Shown piece after piece: positions 18,050-26,619 of a stretch of DNA of 50,572 nt. Origin of the DNA: DASPLH01 sp035627675. Lineage in GTDB: Bacteria; Acidobacteriota; Terriglobia; Terriglobales; Acidobacteriaceae. The stretch is taken from NCBI GenBank assembly GCA_035627675.1, contig DASPLH010000061.1, positions 1-50,572 on the forward strand, written 5' to 3'. The first letter of the stretch is position 1. Each line of letters opens with the position of its first letter. The notes beneath the pieces were generated by a model. It was not told the DNA's origin and ran no database searches. It was given only the letters and a program-made list of their open reading frames with translations. The position numbers and the translations under genes were made by a program.

Positions 18050-18802
18050 ATGCGCAAGAAACTCATCGCCGCCAACTGGAAGATGTACAAGACGCCCGCC
18101 GAAGCCCGCGAATTCATGCAGGCGTTCCTGCCGCTGATCGACGGACACGATCGCGACGAAATCGTCATTTGCCCTCCGTACATCGACATTGCGAGCGTGA
18201 TCGACTCCGCGCGCGGAACGAACATCAAGGTAGGCGCGCAGAACGTCTTCTGGGAGAAGGACAGCGGCGCTTTCACCGGTGAGGTCAACCCATCCATGCT
18301 GCTCGGTGCCGGGTGCGAGTACGTCATCGTCGGACACTCCGAGCGGCGCCAGTATTTCGGCGAGACCGACGACACGGTGAACCGCCGCACCGAGGTCGCG
18401 CTCGAAGCCGGCCTCGGCGTCATCGCCTGCGTGGGCGAGGTTCTCGAAGAACGCGAAGCCGGCATCACTGAAGACGTTCTGCGACGCCAGTGCGCGCGCG
18501 CCTTCCGCGGAATCTCCGCCCGCAAAGCCGCTAAACTCGTGGTTGCCTACGAGCCGGTGTGGGCGATCGGAACCGGAAAAACCGCAACGCCTGAAATCGC
18601 GGCCAACGCGCATTCCGTGGTCCGCGGCGAAGCCGAGAAGTCCTTCGGCCGGGAGTTCGCCCAGCAGCTCAGGATCCTCTACGGCGGCAGCGTCAAGCCC
18701 GACAACGCCAACGCCCTCATGTCGCAACCGGAAATAGACGGAGCCCTGGTAGGCGGGGCCAGCCTGAAGCCGGACAGCTTCGCCCAGATCGTAAAGTGGT
18801 AG
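18050..18802 (+). CDS. tpiA: Triosephosphate isomerase
   Basis: A complete 250-residue TIM barrel that interconverts dihydroxyacetone phosphate and glyceraldehyde-3-phosphate. The substrate-binding AANWKM (residues 5-10), catalytic histidine in VGHSERR, catalytic glutamate in VVAYEPVWAIGTGKTA and the phosphate loop LYGGSVKPDNA are all present. AAGGAA precedes the ATG at 18050. It completes the gap-pgk-tpiA set and precedes tRNA-Leu and secG. Confidence 0.97.
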   Translation: MRKKLIAANWKMYKTPAEAREFMQAFLPLIDGHDRDEIVICPPYIDIASVIDSARGTNIKVGAQNVFWEKDSGAFTGEVNPSMLLGAGCEYVIVGHSERRQYFGETDDTVNRRTEVALEAGLGVIACVGEVLEEREAGITEDVLRRQCARAFRGISARKAAKLVVAYEPVWAIGTGKTATPEIAANAHSVVRGEAEKSFGREFAQQLRILYGGSVKPDNANALMSQPEIDGALVGGASLKPDSFAQIVKW

Positions 18803-18805
18803 AGA

Positions 18806-18868
18806 GCTACGGGCTGCTAGCTGCCAGTCGCCAGCAAAGCTGGAAGCTGGTAGCTAGTAGCTGGCAGC
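18806..18868. repeat. AGCTGCCAG-word inverted repeat
   Basis: GCTGCCAG (18820-18827) pairs with CTGGCAGC (18861-18868), within a run of related AGCTGG/CTAGC words. The same words appear at about 28508-28548 upstream of the MlaE-like gene. Confidence 0.55.
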
Positions 18869-18917
18869 CTAGAGCCTCTTTCCACAGGCTCGCTCTTTCC
18901 TCACGCTGCCGCTCTGA

Positions 18918-18923
18918 TATACT
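18918..18923 (+). promoter_or_regulatory. Candidate -10 element for tRNA-Leu/secG
   Basis: TATACT, five of six matches to the -10 consensus, about 74 bp before the tRNA. No good -35 at the usual distance. Confidence 0.4.
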
Positions 18924-18996
18924 GTCCTTGCCTCATTACGTGTTCTTTGGAGCCGGAGTTTTTACCCCTCCGCCGCACTCGCGGCGTGACGGACAT

Positions 18997-19081
18997 GCGG
19001 AAGTGGTGGAATTGGCAGACACACCATCTTGAGGGGGTGGCGCCGAAAGGCGTGCGGGTTCAAGTCCCGCCTTCCGCACCA
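18997..19081 (+). tRNA. tRNA-Leu (anticodon GAG)
   Basis: An 85-nt class II tRNA. The acceptor stem GCGGAAG/CTTCCGC is perfect, the discriminator is A, and CCA is encoded (19079-19081). The anticodon stem CCATC/GGTGG holds the loop TTGAGGG, giving anticodon GAG (19031-19033), which reads CUC and CUU. A variable-arm stem CGCC/GGCG and a T-arm with GGTTCAAGTCC follow. It lies between tpiA and secG; leucine tRNA beside secG is a known arrangement in several bacteria. Confidence 0.97.
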
Positions 19082-19150
19082 TCTCTCCTTTGGTTCCCCC
19101 AACGTACGGCAGGCAAGTAAGAGCGGCGCACGGCGCCGCAAAGGACAACA

Positions 19151-19495
19151 ATGATCATCGTTCTGATCACCATCATCCACGTTATCGTGTGCCTGTTCCT
19201 TATCGGGGTCGTGCTGCTGCAGAGCGGCAAGAGCGCTGACATCGCCGCCGCGTTTGGCGGTATGGGCAGCCAGACCGCGTTCGGCCCACGGTCGGCCGCC
19301 AACGCGCTCTCCAAGGCCACTGCGTGGGCAGCCGCGATCTTCATGGTGACGTCCCTGGCGCTGGCCATCATGGCAACCCGCAACTCGGGTAACACCGGTT
19401 CGGTGCTCGATGGCACCAAGTCGGCTCCGACGCAACAGGCTCCGGCACAGCAGGCTCCCGCTCCGGAACCGCAGCCGATGACGCCGAACAGATAG
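19151..19495 (+). CDS. secG: Preprotein translocase subunit SecG
   Basis: A 114-residue inner-membrane protein with two transmembrane helices (about 2-22 and 53-73). Between them is the SecG signature LLQSGKSADIAAAFGG, followed by GSQTAFGPRSA. SecG joins SecYE and aids SecA-driven export. The C-terminal 35 residues are a proline/glutamine tail of TQQAPAQQAPAPEPQP type, common in acidobacterial and deltaproteobacterial SecG. AAAGGA lies 7 nt before the ATG. A strong terminator follows at 19521. Confidence 0.94.
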   Translation: MIIVLITIIHVIVCLFLIGVVLLQSGKSADIAAAFGGMGSQTAFGPRSAANALSKATAWAAAIFMVTSLALAIMATRNSGNTGSVLDGTKSAPTQQAPAQQAPAPEPQPMTPNR

Positions 19496-19520
19496 CGCAG
19501 CCGTCAGTATTCAGTTCAAA

Positions 19521-19545
19521 GCCCCGCTCGCCGAGCGGGGCTTTT
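19521..19545 (+). terminator. Intrinsic terminator of secG
   Basis: Perfect 9-bp stem GCCCCGCTC/GAGCGGGGC with a 3-nt loop, then TTTT. Confidence 0.9.
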
Positions 19546-19555
19546 GCTTTCCCTT

Positions 19556-19606
19556 GTCATCCTGAGCGCATTCCTCTTTTGTCATCCTGAGCGAAGCGAA
19601 GGATCT
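19556..19606. repeat. Two short family A repeat stubs
   Basis: GTCATCCTGAGCGCA at 19556 and GTCATCCTGAGCGAAGCGAA at 19581, the latter closing in GGATCT. Confidence 0.65.
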
Positions 19607-19660
19607 GGTTTTCATCGGGCCCCATGGCCGATCCTACGGGGGTTCGCAGTCACGCGCCCT

Positions 19661-20290
19661 CTACTTTTGCAGGAACGGGTTGGTCTCCCGCTCTTCCCCG
19701 ATGGTTGTCGCCGGCCCGTGGCCGGGGATGACGACGACGTCATCCGGCAGCGCCAGCACGCTCCCGTGCAACGAAGACATGATCTTGTCGAACGAGCCGC
19801 CGGGCAGGTCCGTGCGCCCGATCGATCCGGCGAACAGCGTATCGCCGGCGACCAGCGTCCTCTGCGGCTCGAAATAGAGACATATCGATCCTTCCGTATG
19901 TCCCGGGGTATGGATCACCTCGGCCTTCACCGCTCCGGCTGCAACCGCGTCTCCGCCTCCGATGCTGCGGTCGATCTCGACCTGTCCCGGAGTCTTCATC
20001 CCGAGCCACGCCGCCTGCACGTCCAGCATCTTCAGCAGTACCTCGTCGTTCTGGTTCAGCAGCACCGGAGCCCCGGTCATCGCCTTCAGCTTCGCCGCGC
20101 CGCCCACGTGGTCGATATGCGCGTGGGTGACGACGATCTGCTTCACCGTCAGCGCATGCCTTTCGACGACGGCCATCACGGATGCAATGTCGTCTCCCGG
20201 ATCGATGACCATCGCCTCGCGCGACTGCTCGTCTCCGACCACGGAACAATTGCACCGGAGCGGACCGACTGGAATGATTTCGTGGATCAT
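19661..20290 (-). CDS. Glyoxalase-II-like MBL-fold hydrolase (YcbL type)
   Basis: A 209-residue cytoplasmic metallohydrolase starting MIHEIIPVGPLRCN. The metal motif is THAHIDHVGG, then HTPGHTEGS, AGDTLFAGSIGRTDLPGG and IPGHGP, the pattern of the type I hydroxyacylglutathione hydrolase-like proteins. They hydrolyse thioesters of glutathione or other thiols. The ATG at 20290 overlaps the stop codon of the upstream membrane protein (ATGA), so translation is probably coupled. It is the last gene of the 21881-to-19661 operon. Confidence 0.88.
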   Translation of the reverse strand: MIHEIIPVGPLRCNCSVVGDEQSREAMVIDPGDDIASVMAVVERHALTVKQIVVTHAHIDHVGGAAKLKAMTGAPVLLNQNDEVLLKMLDVQAAWLGMKTPGQVEIDRSIGGGDAVAAGAVKAEVIHTPGHTEGSICLYFEPQRTLVAGDTLFAGSIGRTDLPGGSFDKIMSSLHGSVLALPDDVVVIPGHGPATTIGEERETNPFLQK

Positions 20291-20610
20291 GATTTTTCGG
20301 ATTGCGGGGGCGCGTATTCCTCGCACGGCGCCGGTTTAGGCCCGGCTTTGTGACGGCGGTGTCCAAACTTGTGGAGCCACTCCCGTGCCCGAGTTTCCGC
20401 GCGGTCGAACATCTGCGCCAACCTGGGGAATCGCTCTTTCGTGCGATGCAGCACCCGGTGCGCCCACACATACTCGGTCGAGAGAATCATCAGGCCGATC
20501 AGGATGAACAACACCCCTTGCAGAATCGGCAGGAACAATCCCGCGATCCCCAGCAACAGGAACGCCCAGCCGACCGCCAGCACCAACCATCGCTTTATAC
20601 GCTGCTTCAA
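20287..20610 (-). CDS. PGPGW-family small transmembrane protein, downstream copy (TTG start)
   Basis: A 107-residue protein with two hydrophobic segments (WLVLAVGWAFLLLGIAGLFL and LQGVLFILIGLMIL), then STEYVWAHRVLHRTKERFPR and a charged tail. It is a clear paralogue of the upstream gene, sharing the membrane part and the ILSTEY-WAHR motif. No ATG lies in a sensible place. A TTG at 20610 overlaps the upstream stop codon (TTGA), aligns with the paralogue and has GGAG upstream. Function unknown; probably inner membrane. Confidence 0.75.
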   Translation of the reverse strand: MKQRIKRWLVLAVGWAFLLLGIAGLFLPILQGVLFILIGLMILSTEYVWAHRVLHRTKERFPRLAQMFDRAETRAREWLHKFGHRRHKAGPKPAPCEEYAPPQSEKS

Positions 20611-20951
20611 CCTTGGGGACTCTCCGTCGTGCGCCTGCCTATCCAGTGTGCGGTCTTCGCTTCCACCTTGTCTACCACGGCCGCGAACTTCGGCCAGCGC
20701 ACCTTCCATCGCTCCAAGGTTCGATGCGCCCACGCATACTCGGTGGAGAGGATCAGCAGGCCGACGATCACCGGCACCGTCGTCGGCAGGAAAGGAATGA
20801 CGAGGCTCAGCGCCGCCACCGTAAGGCACATCCAGGCCAGCGTCAGCAGCGCCCAGCGGCGCAGTCTATCTTTCACGATCTTTCTTCCGGAACGCCGGCG
20901 CAGCGTCTCGCTCCACGCCGGTGTATCGAGCGTTCCGCGACGCCCTCTCAT
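20607..20951 (-). CDS. PGPGW-family small transmembrane protein, upstream copy
   Basis: A 114-residue protein with two hydrophobic segments (ALLTLAWMCLTVAALSLVI and VPVIVGLLIL), then STEYAWAHRTLERWKVRWPK and an amphipathic end. It belongs to the PGPGW family of unknown function. The ATG at 20951 lies 13 bp after the alpha/beta hydrolase stop but lacks a ribosome site; a GTG at 20876 with GAAGAAAG upstream would start exactly at the paralogous region and may be the true start. Its last codons overlap the start of its tandem copy. Confidence 0.72.
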   Translation of the reverse strand: MRGRRGTLDTPAWSETLRRRSGRKIVKDRLRRWALLTLAWMCLTVAALSLVIPFLPTTVPVIVGLLILSTEYAWAHRTLERWKVRWPKFAAVVDKVEAKTAHWIGRRTTESPQG

Positions 20952-20963
20952 TACGCTTGCAAG

Positions 20964-21881
20964 TCACTCGCCCGCGGCCTTCGCTTCCCCGGCAGCGTCC
21001 AGGAACTCGAGGATCTCGCGGTTGAAACCCTCGGGGGCCTCTTCGTACGGCAGGTGCCCCACTCCCTTCATCTCTACCTGCTTCGCGTTCCTGAACGATT
21101 TCGCAAGCATCGCGACACTGCTGGGCGAAACGGCGCGGTCCCGGTCTCCCCACAGCAACATGGCAGGCATCTGTTCGATCAAGCGCAACGCCTCGCGCAA
21201 CTCTTCCATGTCCTCGCGCCAGGTCTTCACGACGGCCAGCGCATAGTCGAGAGTGCCTTCCACCTGCATCGCGGCTCTGTACCCGGCGCGCGTTCCGTCC
21301 TGGATCTTCTTCCGGTCGGCATACATCTGGCCCAGCGCCCACGAGCGCACTCCGCCCTGGAAGCCGCTGGTCGCCTTCAGCACCCACGCGCCCAGCATCG
21401 TGTTGAAGAACCAGATTCGCTTGCGTCCGGTTCGCGAGAAGGGGTTTGCCGGCGCTACAAGCACGAGCCGTCCAATGCGATCTCCGTTGCGTTCGCGGTC
21501 CAGCGCAGCCATGCGCATCGCGACCGCTCCGCCGTGCGAAGTCCCCAAAAGGTCGATCTTGCTGAGCCCAGACATCTCCAACCATCGCAACATCCGGTCC
21601 GCAATGTCGCGCAGCGTAAACGACAACGCTCCCCGCGGAGGCCGATCCGAAAACCCGACCCCGAGCAGGTCGATGGCGTACACCTCGCGGTCGCGCGCCA
21701 GAGCGTCCAAGTTGTAGCGCCACGAGAAGGAATAGCCGAGGAACCCGTGGATCAGCACCAGCGGCGGCCGGGCAGACTTGGGCGGTCCGAGGCGCAGATA
21801 CCGCATACGGTAGCCGTCAATCTCCGCCCAGCACTCCCGGCCCGCTACGTAAGGACTGAAGTTTTTCCGGTTTCGGCTCAT
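20964..21881 (-). CDS. Alpha/beta hydrolase
   Basis: A 305-residue alpha/beta hydrolase fold protein. The oxyanion strand is LVLIHGFLGYSFSW, the nucleophile elbow GTSHGG, the acid is in LLWGDRDRAVS, and the final histidine in GVGHLPYEEAPE. There is no signal peptide. The substrate is unknown; haloalkane dehalogenase, epoxide hydrolase or carotenoid/lipid esterase relatives are possible. The start at 21881 (MSRNRKNF) is preferred because the open frame further upstream (to 22028) has no likeness and overlaps a hairpin. It is first in a four-gene minus-strand operon. Confidence 0.83.
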   Translation of the reverse strand: MSRNRKNFSPYVAGRECWAEIDGYRMRYLRLGPPKSARPPLVLIHGFLGYSFSWRYNLDALARDREVYAIDLLGVGFSDRPPRGALSFTLRDIADRMLRWLEMSGLSKIDLLGTSHGGAVAMRMAALDRERNGDRIGRLVLVAPANPFSRTGRKRIWFFNTMLGAWVLKATSGFQGGVRSWALGQMYADRKKIQDGTRAGYRAAMQVEGTLDYALAVVKTWREDMEELREALRLIEQMPAMLLWGDRDRAVSPSSVAMLAKSFRNAKQVEMKGVGHLPYEEAPEGFNREILEFLDAAGEAKAAGE

Positions 21882-21967
21882 CGCTCCGCAACTTTCGACC
21901 GCCAGGTGCAACCGCCGCGCCCGAGGTCGAATCTCACCTTCCGATATCGCCTCTGTCGCTTCTGTGC

Positions 21968-21996
21968 GGGGAGTCCTCTCGGACTCCCCCTTTTTT
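21968..21996 (+). terminator. Orphan plus-strand intrinsic terminator
   Basis: GGGGAGTCC/GGACTCCCC stem with a 4- to 5-nt loop, then CTTTTTT. It may stop antisense or divergent transcripts before the kinase promoter. Confidence 0.75.
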
Positions 21997-22176
21997 CGAA
22001 GTACCAGTCTACCGCCCGCCGCGGACACCCGAAGGCTTGCCCCGCCCGGCGACGGTTGCGGAACACTGGCTCACGCTCCCGTTATGTGTACTTGGGGTAG
22101 CAAAAACCTGCATCCTGCAATCCACAATTTCACATCGAATGTACATAAAACCGTAAGTTAAAAGTAGCGCCCGAGC

Positions 22177-22182
22177 TATAAT
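22177..22182 (+). promoter_or_regulatory. Candidate -10 element of the kinase gene
   Basis: A perfect TATAAT 37 bp before the ATG. No clear -35 hexamer; AT-rich DNA lies just upstream. Confidence 0.45.
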
Positions 22183-22219
22183 CTCGTAATCTATTCTGGC
22201 GCTGGAACTTAGCCTCGCT

Positions 22220-25144
22220 ATGGCGAATGGAACACTGGCAACCGACGTGCACAGAGAGTCTGCGGCGACTGGTGTGTCCTCCGGTCCGCCGGCCAGATCT
22301 CCGCAGCCCGGACCGATGACGAAGGACTTCCAGATCCGATTTTTCGCCATCCTGTTGGCTCTGCTGACAGCGGCCTCCGTCGTCTTCGCCGTTATCAACT
22401 ACGACAAGGAACGCGAGTTCAGTTCGCCCTACGACGGCGTCTGGTGGGTCGAGAGCAATGGGCATGTTCAAGCGCAGCGTGTAGACCTCGACGGCCCCGG
22501 CGAGAAGGCCGGCATCAAGCCCGGAGACATTCTCAAGGCCATCGATGGAGCCGAAGTCACCAACACGGCCAGTGTGATGCGTTTGATGTATCGCACCGGC
22601 GTTTGGTCCAAGGCCACGTATTCGCTGGTGCGCAACTCGGTCCCGGTGGAAGTTCCGATCATCCTGCAGCCGGTGGACCGGTCGATGAACATCGGCCTTC
22701 GCGCCATCGCGCTGATCTACCTGGGGATCGGCCTGTACGTTCTGCTCCGCCGCTGGACCGCTCCGAAATCCACGCACTTCTTCCTCTTCTGCCTTGTTTC
22801 GTTCATCTTCTACAGCTTCAAGTACACGGGGAAGCTGAACCAGTTCGACTGGATCATCTATTGGTCCAACGTCGTCGCCTGGATGCTTCAGCCCGCGATG
22901 TTCCTGCACTTCGCGCTCACCTTCCCCGAGGTGAAGCCCTTCGTCAAGACATATCGCTGGGCCATCCCTGCCGTCTACGCGCCTGCCGCGCTTCTGATCG
23001 CCGCTCACGCCATGCTGCTGAACATGAGCGTCCCCAGCGAACTGTTGCGCTGGAACCTCGATCGCGTGCAGATGTCGTACCTGGCCAGCTTCTTCGTTAT
23101 CGCCACGGTCGTCCTGTGGCACAGCTATCGTTGGGCCAGGACTCCGCTGCTCCGCCAGCAGATGAAGTGGGTCACTCGCGGCACGCTGTTGGCCGTCGCG
23201 CCCTTCACGCTGTTCTATGTGATCCCGTACCTGCACGGCAGCGTGCCGACCCTGGCGATGAAGGTCAGCGTGCTCTCGCTCGTGTTCCTGCCGCTCACGT
23301 TCGGGTACGCCATCTTCCGCTATCGCCTGATGGACGTGGACCTGATCTTCAAGCGCGGCATGGCCTATACGATCGCCGCCGCCGCGATCGCCAGCGGATA
23401 CTTCGCCATCATCGGCGCTGCCGCGGAGGTCTTCCACAAGCAGTTCCCGAGCGCCGGCCCCATGGGCCTCATCGCCGCCATTGTCGTTACGGCAATCCTC
23501 TTCGAACCGGTAAAGAACTGGATCCAGGACCGCCTCGACAAGTTCTTCTACCGCAAGCGCTACGACTACCGTAAGACGCTGATCGAGTTCGGGCGCGACC
23601 TGAACAGCGAGACCGACATCGACAAGATGCTGTCGGCGATCGTCGAGCGCCTCTCGCGCACCCTGCTGGTCGATCGCGTCGCCGTGCTTCTGCGCAGCGA
23701 TACCCAGGAAGCGTTCACGCTCGCCAAGAGCTACGGCATCGCGCAGACGCAGAGTCTCGACCTCAGCTTTTTGGCCGACGGCCGTCCCGAGTTCGCCGCC
23801 GGACACCTGTTCTTCGACAACACGCACCAGGCCGTGCGCGAAACGCCGAGCGCGCAGGAAACCATCCGCCGTCTCGACCTCAACTACTACATCCCCTGCA
23901 TGGTGATGAACCGCACCATCGCCGTGCTGGGACTCGGAAAGACCTCCGAGGGCGACTTCCTCTCCAGCGAAGACGTAGAACTGCTCGAAACGCTCGCCGG
24001 GTATATCGGAATCGCCTTGCAGAACGCGCGCCTGTACGCGTCGCTCGAGCAAAAGGTCCAGCAGTACGAGCAGCTCAAGGAATTCAACGAGAACATCGTC
24101 GAATCCATCAACGTCGGAGTTTTCGCCGTCGACCTGAAGGACCAGATCGAGGCCTGGAACTCGCAGATGGAGGTCATGTACGCCCTGCCCCGCTCCGAGG
24201 CCATCGGGCGTCCACTGACGGAAATCATGCCGCAGGCGTTCTGCGAAGAGTTCTTCCGGGTCCGCGAAACCTCGGGCCTGCACAACTTCTACAAGTTCCG
24301 CCTCAGCACCACCGTGGGCGACACGCGCATCGCCAACATCGCTATCGCTCCGCTGGTGGCCAGGGACATGAGCGTGGTCGGACGCCTCATCATCGTGGAC
24401 GACATCACCGAGCGCATCGAACTGGAAAACCAGCTCACGCAATCCGACAAGCTGTCGTCCATCGGCCTGCTCGCCGCCGGCGTCGCCCACGAGGTCAACA
24501 CGCCGCTGGCCGTCATCTCGTCGTACGCGCAGATGCTCGCCAAGCAATTGCAGGGCGACGAGCGCCGCTCGTCTCTGCTCGACAAGATCACCAAGCAGAC
24601 CTTCCGCGCCTCGGAGATCGTCAACAACCTGTTGAACTTCTCCCGGACCAGCGGCACCGAATTCACATCGGTCGATCTGAACAAGATCATTCACGAGACG
24701 CTCGCGCTTCTCGAACACCAGTTCAAGACCGCGCGCATCAAGGTCGAGGGCGACCTCGCGACGGACCTGCCGCTCATCCACGGCAACCCCGGCAAGCTCC
24801 AGCAGGTGTTCCTCAACCTCTTCCTGAACGCCAAAGACGCCATGCCCCAGGGCGGCACGCTGACGGTGAAGACCACCAACGGCTACGGCGTGCAGGTGCT
24901 CGTTTGCGACACCGGCTCCGGCATTGCGCCCGAGCACATCAACCGCATCTACGACCCGTTTTTCACGACCAAGAAACGCCCCATGCAGGGTGGAGGCACC
25001 CAGGGCGGCACGGGCCTCGGACTCTCCGTGACGTACGGCATCATCCAGGAACACGCCGGCAAGATTCGCGTGGAGAGCAATCAGGGCCAGGGCACCAGGT
25101 TCTACCTGGAATTCCCGATGACAAGAAAGGCAGTCCATGTCTGA
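22220..25144 (+). CDS. Membrane histidine kinase with PDZ, multi-TM, GAF and PAS domains
   Basis: A 974-residue sensor kinase. A TM helix (about 38-58) leads to a PDZ-like domain (about 72-155; DGPGEKAGIKPGDILKAIDG). A run of about six to eight TM helices follows (about 160-395), then a GAF-like region (about 430-600), a PAS domain (about 615-735; VESINVGVFAVDLKDQIEAW), HisKA with H757 in GVAHEVNTPLAVI, and HATPase with N-box NLFLNAKDAM, DTGSGIAPEH and GGTGLGLS. It should autophosphorylate H757 and pass phosphate to the downstream NtrC-type regulator, whose ATG overlaps its last codons. The topology would place the PDZ domain outside the cytoplasm. The ligand is unknown. Confidence 0.9.
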   Translation: MANGTLATDVHRESAATGVSSGPPARSPQPGPMTKDFQIRFFAILLALLTAASVVFAVINYDKEREFSSPYDGVWWVESNGHVQAQRVDLDGPGEKAGIKPGDILKAIDGAEVTNTASVMRLMYRTGVWSKATYSLVRNSVPVEVPIILQPVDRSMNIGLRAIALIYLGIGLYVLLRRWTAPKSTHFFLFCLVSFIFYSFKYTGKLNQFDWIIYWSNVVAWMLQPAMFLHFALTFPEVKPFVKTYRWAIPAVYAPAALLIAAHAMLLNMSVPSELLRWNLDRVQMSYLASFFVIATVVLWHSYRWARTPLLRQQMKWVTRGTLLAVAPFTLFYVIPYLHGSVPTLAMKVSVLSLVFLPLTFGYAIFRYRLMDVDLIFKRGMAYTIAAAAIASGYFAIIGAAAEVFHKQFPSAGPMGLIAAIVVTAILFEPVKNWIQDRLDKFFYRKRYDYRKTLIEFGRDLNSETDIDKMLSAIVERLSRTLLVDRVAVLLRSDTQEAFTLAKSYGIAQTQSLDLSFLADGRPEFAAGHLFFDNTHQAVRETPSAQETIRRLDLNYYIPCMVMNRTIAVLGLGKTSEGDFLSSEDVELLETLAGYIGIALQNARLYASLEQKVQQYEQLKEFNENIVESINVGVFAVDLKDQIEAWNSQMEVMYALPRSEAIGRPLTEIMPQAFCEEFFRVRETSGLHNFYKFRLSTTVGDTRIANIAIAPLVARDMSVVGRLIIVDDITERIELENQLTQSDKLSSIGLLAAGVAHEVNTPLAVISSYAQMLAKQLQGDERRSSLLDKITKQTFRASEIVNNLLNFSRTSGTEFTSVDLNKIIHETLALLEHQFKTARIKVEGDLATDLPLIHGNPGKLQQVFLNLFLNAKDAMPQGGTLTVKTTNGYGVQVLVCDTGSGIAPEHINRIYDPFFTTKKRPMQGGGTQGGTGLGLSVTYGIIQEHAGKIRVESNQGQGTRFYLEFPMTRKAVHV

Positions 25145-26576
25145 GGTCGCCGTTTCTCGACATCCCGTCAGCAGCAGGCAGCCGCATGCTAACGGCTCGG
25201 TGCTCATCATCGACGATGAGGCCGCAATCCGCGAGTCGCTCCAGACCCTTCTCGAGCTGGACGGCTACGACGTCACGACCGCCGAGGACGGTGAGCAGGG
25301 ACTTGCCCGCATGGAAGCGCGTCCTTTCGATCTCGTGCTGCTGGACTTCGCCCTGCCCGATCGTAACGGTCTCGAAATCCTCAAAGACATCCGCGAGCGC
25401 GACCCCGGCATGTCGGTCATCATGATCACCGCCTACGGCACGGTCGAGAACGCCGTGCGCGCCATGCAGAGCGGCGCGACGAATTTCATCCAGAAGCCCT
25501 GGGATAACGAGAAACTGCTGGCCGACGTGCGTGCGGCCGTCACGCGTCACCGCGCCGAAGAAGAGAACATTCAGCTCAAGCGCGCCCTGAAGCAGCGCTA
25601 CAACTTCGAGAGCATCGTCGGCAAGAGCGAACCGATGCTGCGCATCTTCGACCTCGTGTCGCAGGTCGCCCCTTCGCGCTCTACCGTCCTATTGCAGGGC
25701 GAAAGCGGCACCGGCAAGGAACTGATCGCCAAGGCGATCCACATGAACTCGCCGCGCAAGGACCGGGCCTTCGTCCCGGTCAACACCGGTTCGATGCCCG
25801 CCGACCTCCTGGAATCCACGCTCTTCGGACACGTCAAGGGAGCGTTCACCAGCGCCGTAAGCAGCAAGAAAGGCCTCTTCGAAGTCGCGGACCGGGGCAC
25901 GATCTTCCTCGACGAAATCGGCAACATGTCCATGGAAACCCAGGCGAAGATCCTGCGCGTGCTACAGGACAAGAGGTTCATGCACCTCGGCGGCGTGCAG
26001 GAGATTCAGTCGGACGTGCGCGTCATCGCCGCCACCAACATCGACCTGCGCCAGGCCGTCAAAGAGGGACGCTTCCGCGAAGACCTCTTCTACCGCCTCA
26101 ACGTCATCACCATCGAACTTCCGCCGCTGCGCAGCCGCAAGGAAGATATTCCGCTGCTCGTCAACTTCTTCCTTAAGAAGTTCTGCGACGAGAACGAGAA
26201 GCCGCTGCGCACGATGACTCCCGAAGCCCTGCGTCCGCTGATGGACTACGCCTGGCCCGGCAACGTGCGCGAGTTGGAGAACGTGATGGAGCGCGCAGTC
26301 GTGCTCAGCTCCGGCCCGAACGTTACGATCGACCTGCTGCCCGACTACGTCACGGGACGCAGCACGTCCCTGCCCGTCGTCGCCTCGAAGCCGGACGCTT
26401 CACTGTTCGACATCATCGAGGACTGCGAGCGCCGCATCATCATCGACATGCTCGAGCGTTGCGCCTGGAACCAGACGGACACCGCAGAACGCTTCCGCAT
26501 CCCGCTCTCAACGCTGAACCAGAAGATCAAGCGCCTGAATATCGAGATCAAGAAGCGCAGCGCCAGAGACAATTGA
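25137..26576 (+). CDS. NtrC-family sigma-54-dependent response regulator
   Basis: A 479-residue activator. The receiver (about 20-140) has IIDDEAAIRES, phospho-acceptor D70 in LLDFALPD and a lysine in FIQKPW. The AAA+ domain (about 165-405) has Walker A GESGTGKE, the sigma-54 contact loop GAFTSA, Walker B TIFLDEIG and RLNVITIELPPLRSRKEDI. A Fis-type helix-turn-helix ends the protein (NQTDTAERFRIPLSTLNQKI). It should activate promoters used by RpoN when phosphorylated by the preceding kinase. The start overlaps the kinase gene by 8 bp, so the two are co-translated. Target promoters are not evident nearby. Confidence 0.94.
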   Translation: MSEVAVSRHPVSSRQPHANGSVLIIDDEAAIRESLQTLLELDGYDVTTAEDGEQGLARMEARPFDLVLLDFALPDRNGLEILKDIRERDPGMSVIMITAYGTVENAVRAMQSGATNFIQKPWDNEKLLADVRAAVTRHRAEEENIQLKRALKQRYNFESIVGKSEPMLRIFDLVSQVAPSRSTVLLQGESGTGKELIAKAIHMNSPRKDRAFVPVNTGSMPADLLESTLFGHVKGAFTSAVSSKKGLFEVADRGTIFLDEIGNMSMETQAKILRVLQDKRFMHLGGVQEIQSDVRVIAATNIDLRQAVKEGRFREDLFYRLNVITIELPPLRSRKEDIPLLVNFFLKKFCDENEKPLRTMTPEALRPLMDYAWPGNVRELENVMERAVVLSSGPNVTIDLLPDYVTGRSTSLPVVASKPDASLFDIIEDCERRIIIDMLERCAWNQTDTAERFRIPLSTLNQKIKRLNIEIKKRSARDN

Positions 26577-26597
26577 CTCGTTCGGGAATGAAACAAA

Positions 26598-26619
26598 AAG
26601 CTCCGCGAAAGCGGAGCTT
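26598..26619 (+). terminator. Intrinsic terminator of the kinase-regulator operon
   Basis: Perfect 9-bp stem AAGCTCCGC/GCGGAGCTT with a GAAA tetraloop, then CTGTCTTT. It lies 22 bp after the stop codon. Confidence 0.8.

Larger units (their letters stand above)
21882..22219. other. Divergent intergenic region with orphan terminator and promoter
   Basis: No gene. It holds a plus-strand terminator (21968-21996) with no plus-strand gene before it, and a TATAAT hexamer (22177-22182) about 37 bp upstream of the kinase ATG. Confidence 0.5.

Noticed and set aside
22130..25210. Open frame of 1026 residues on the minus strand opposite the histidine kinase
   Set aside because: It mirrors the codon structure of a well-supported kinase gene, has no recognisable domain and is typical of antisense frames in GC-rich genes.
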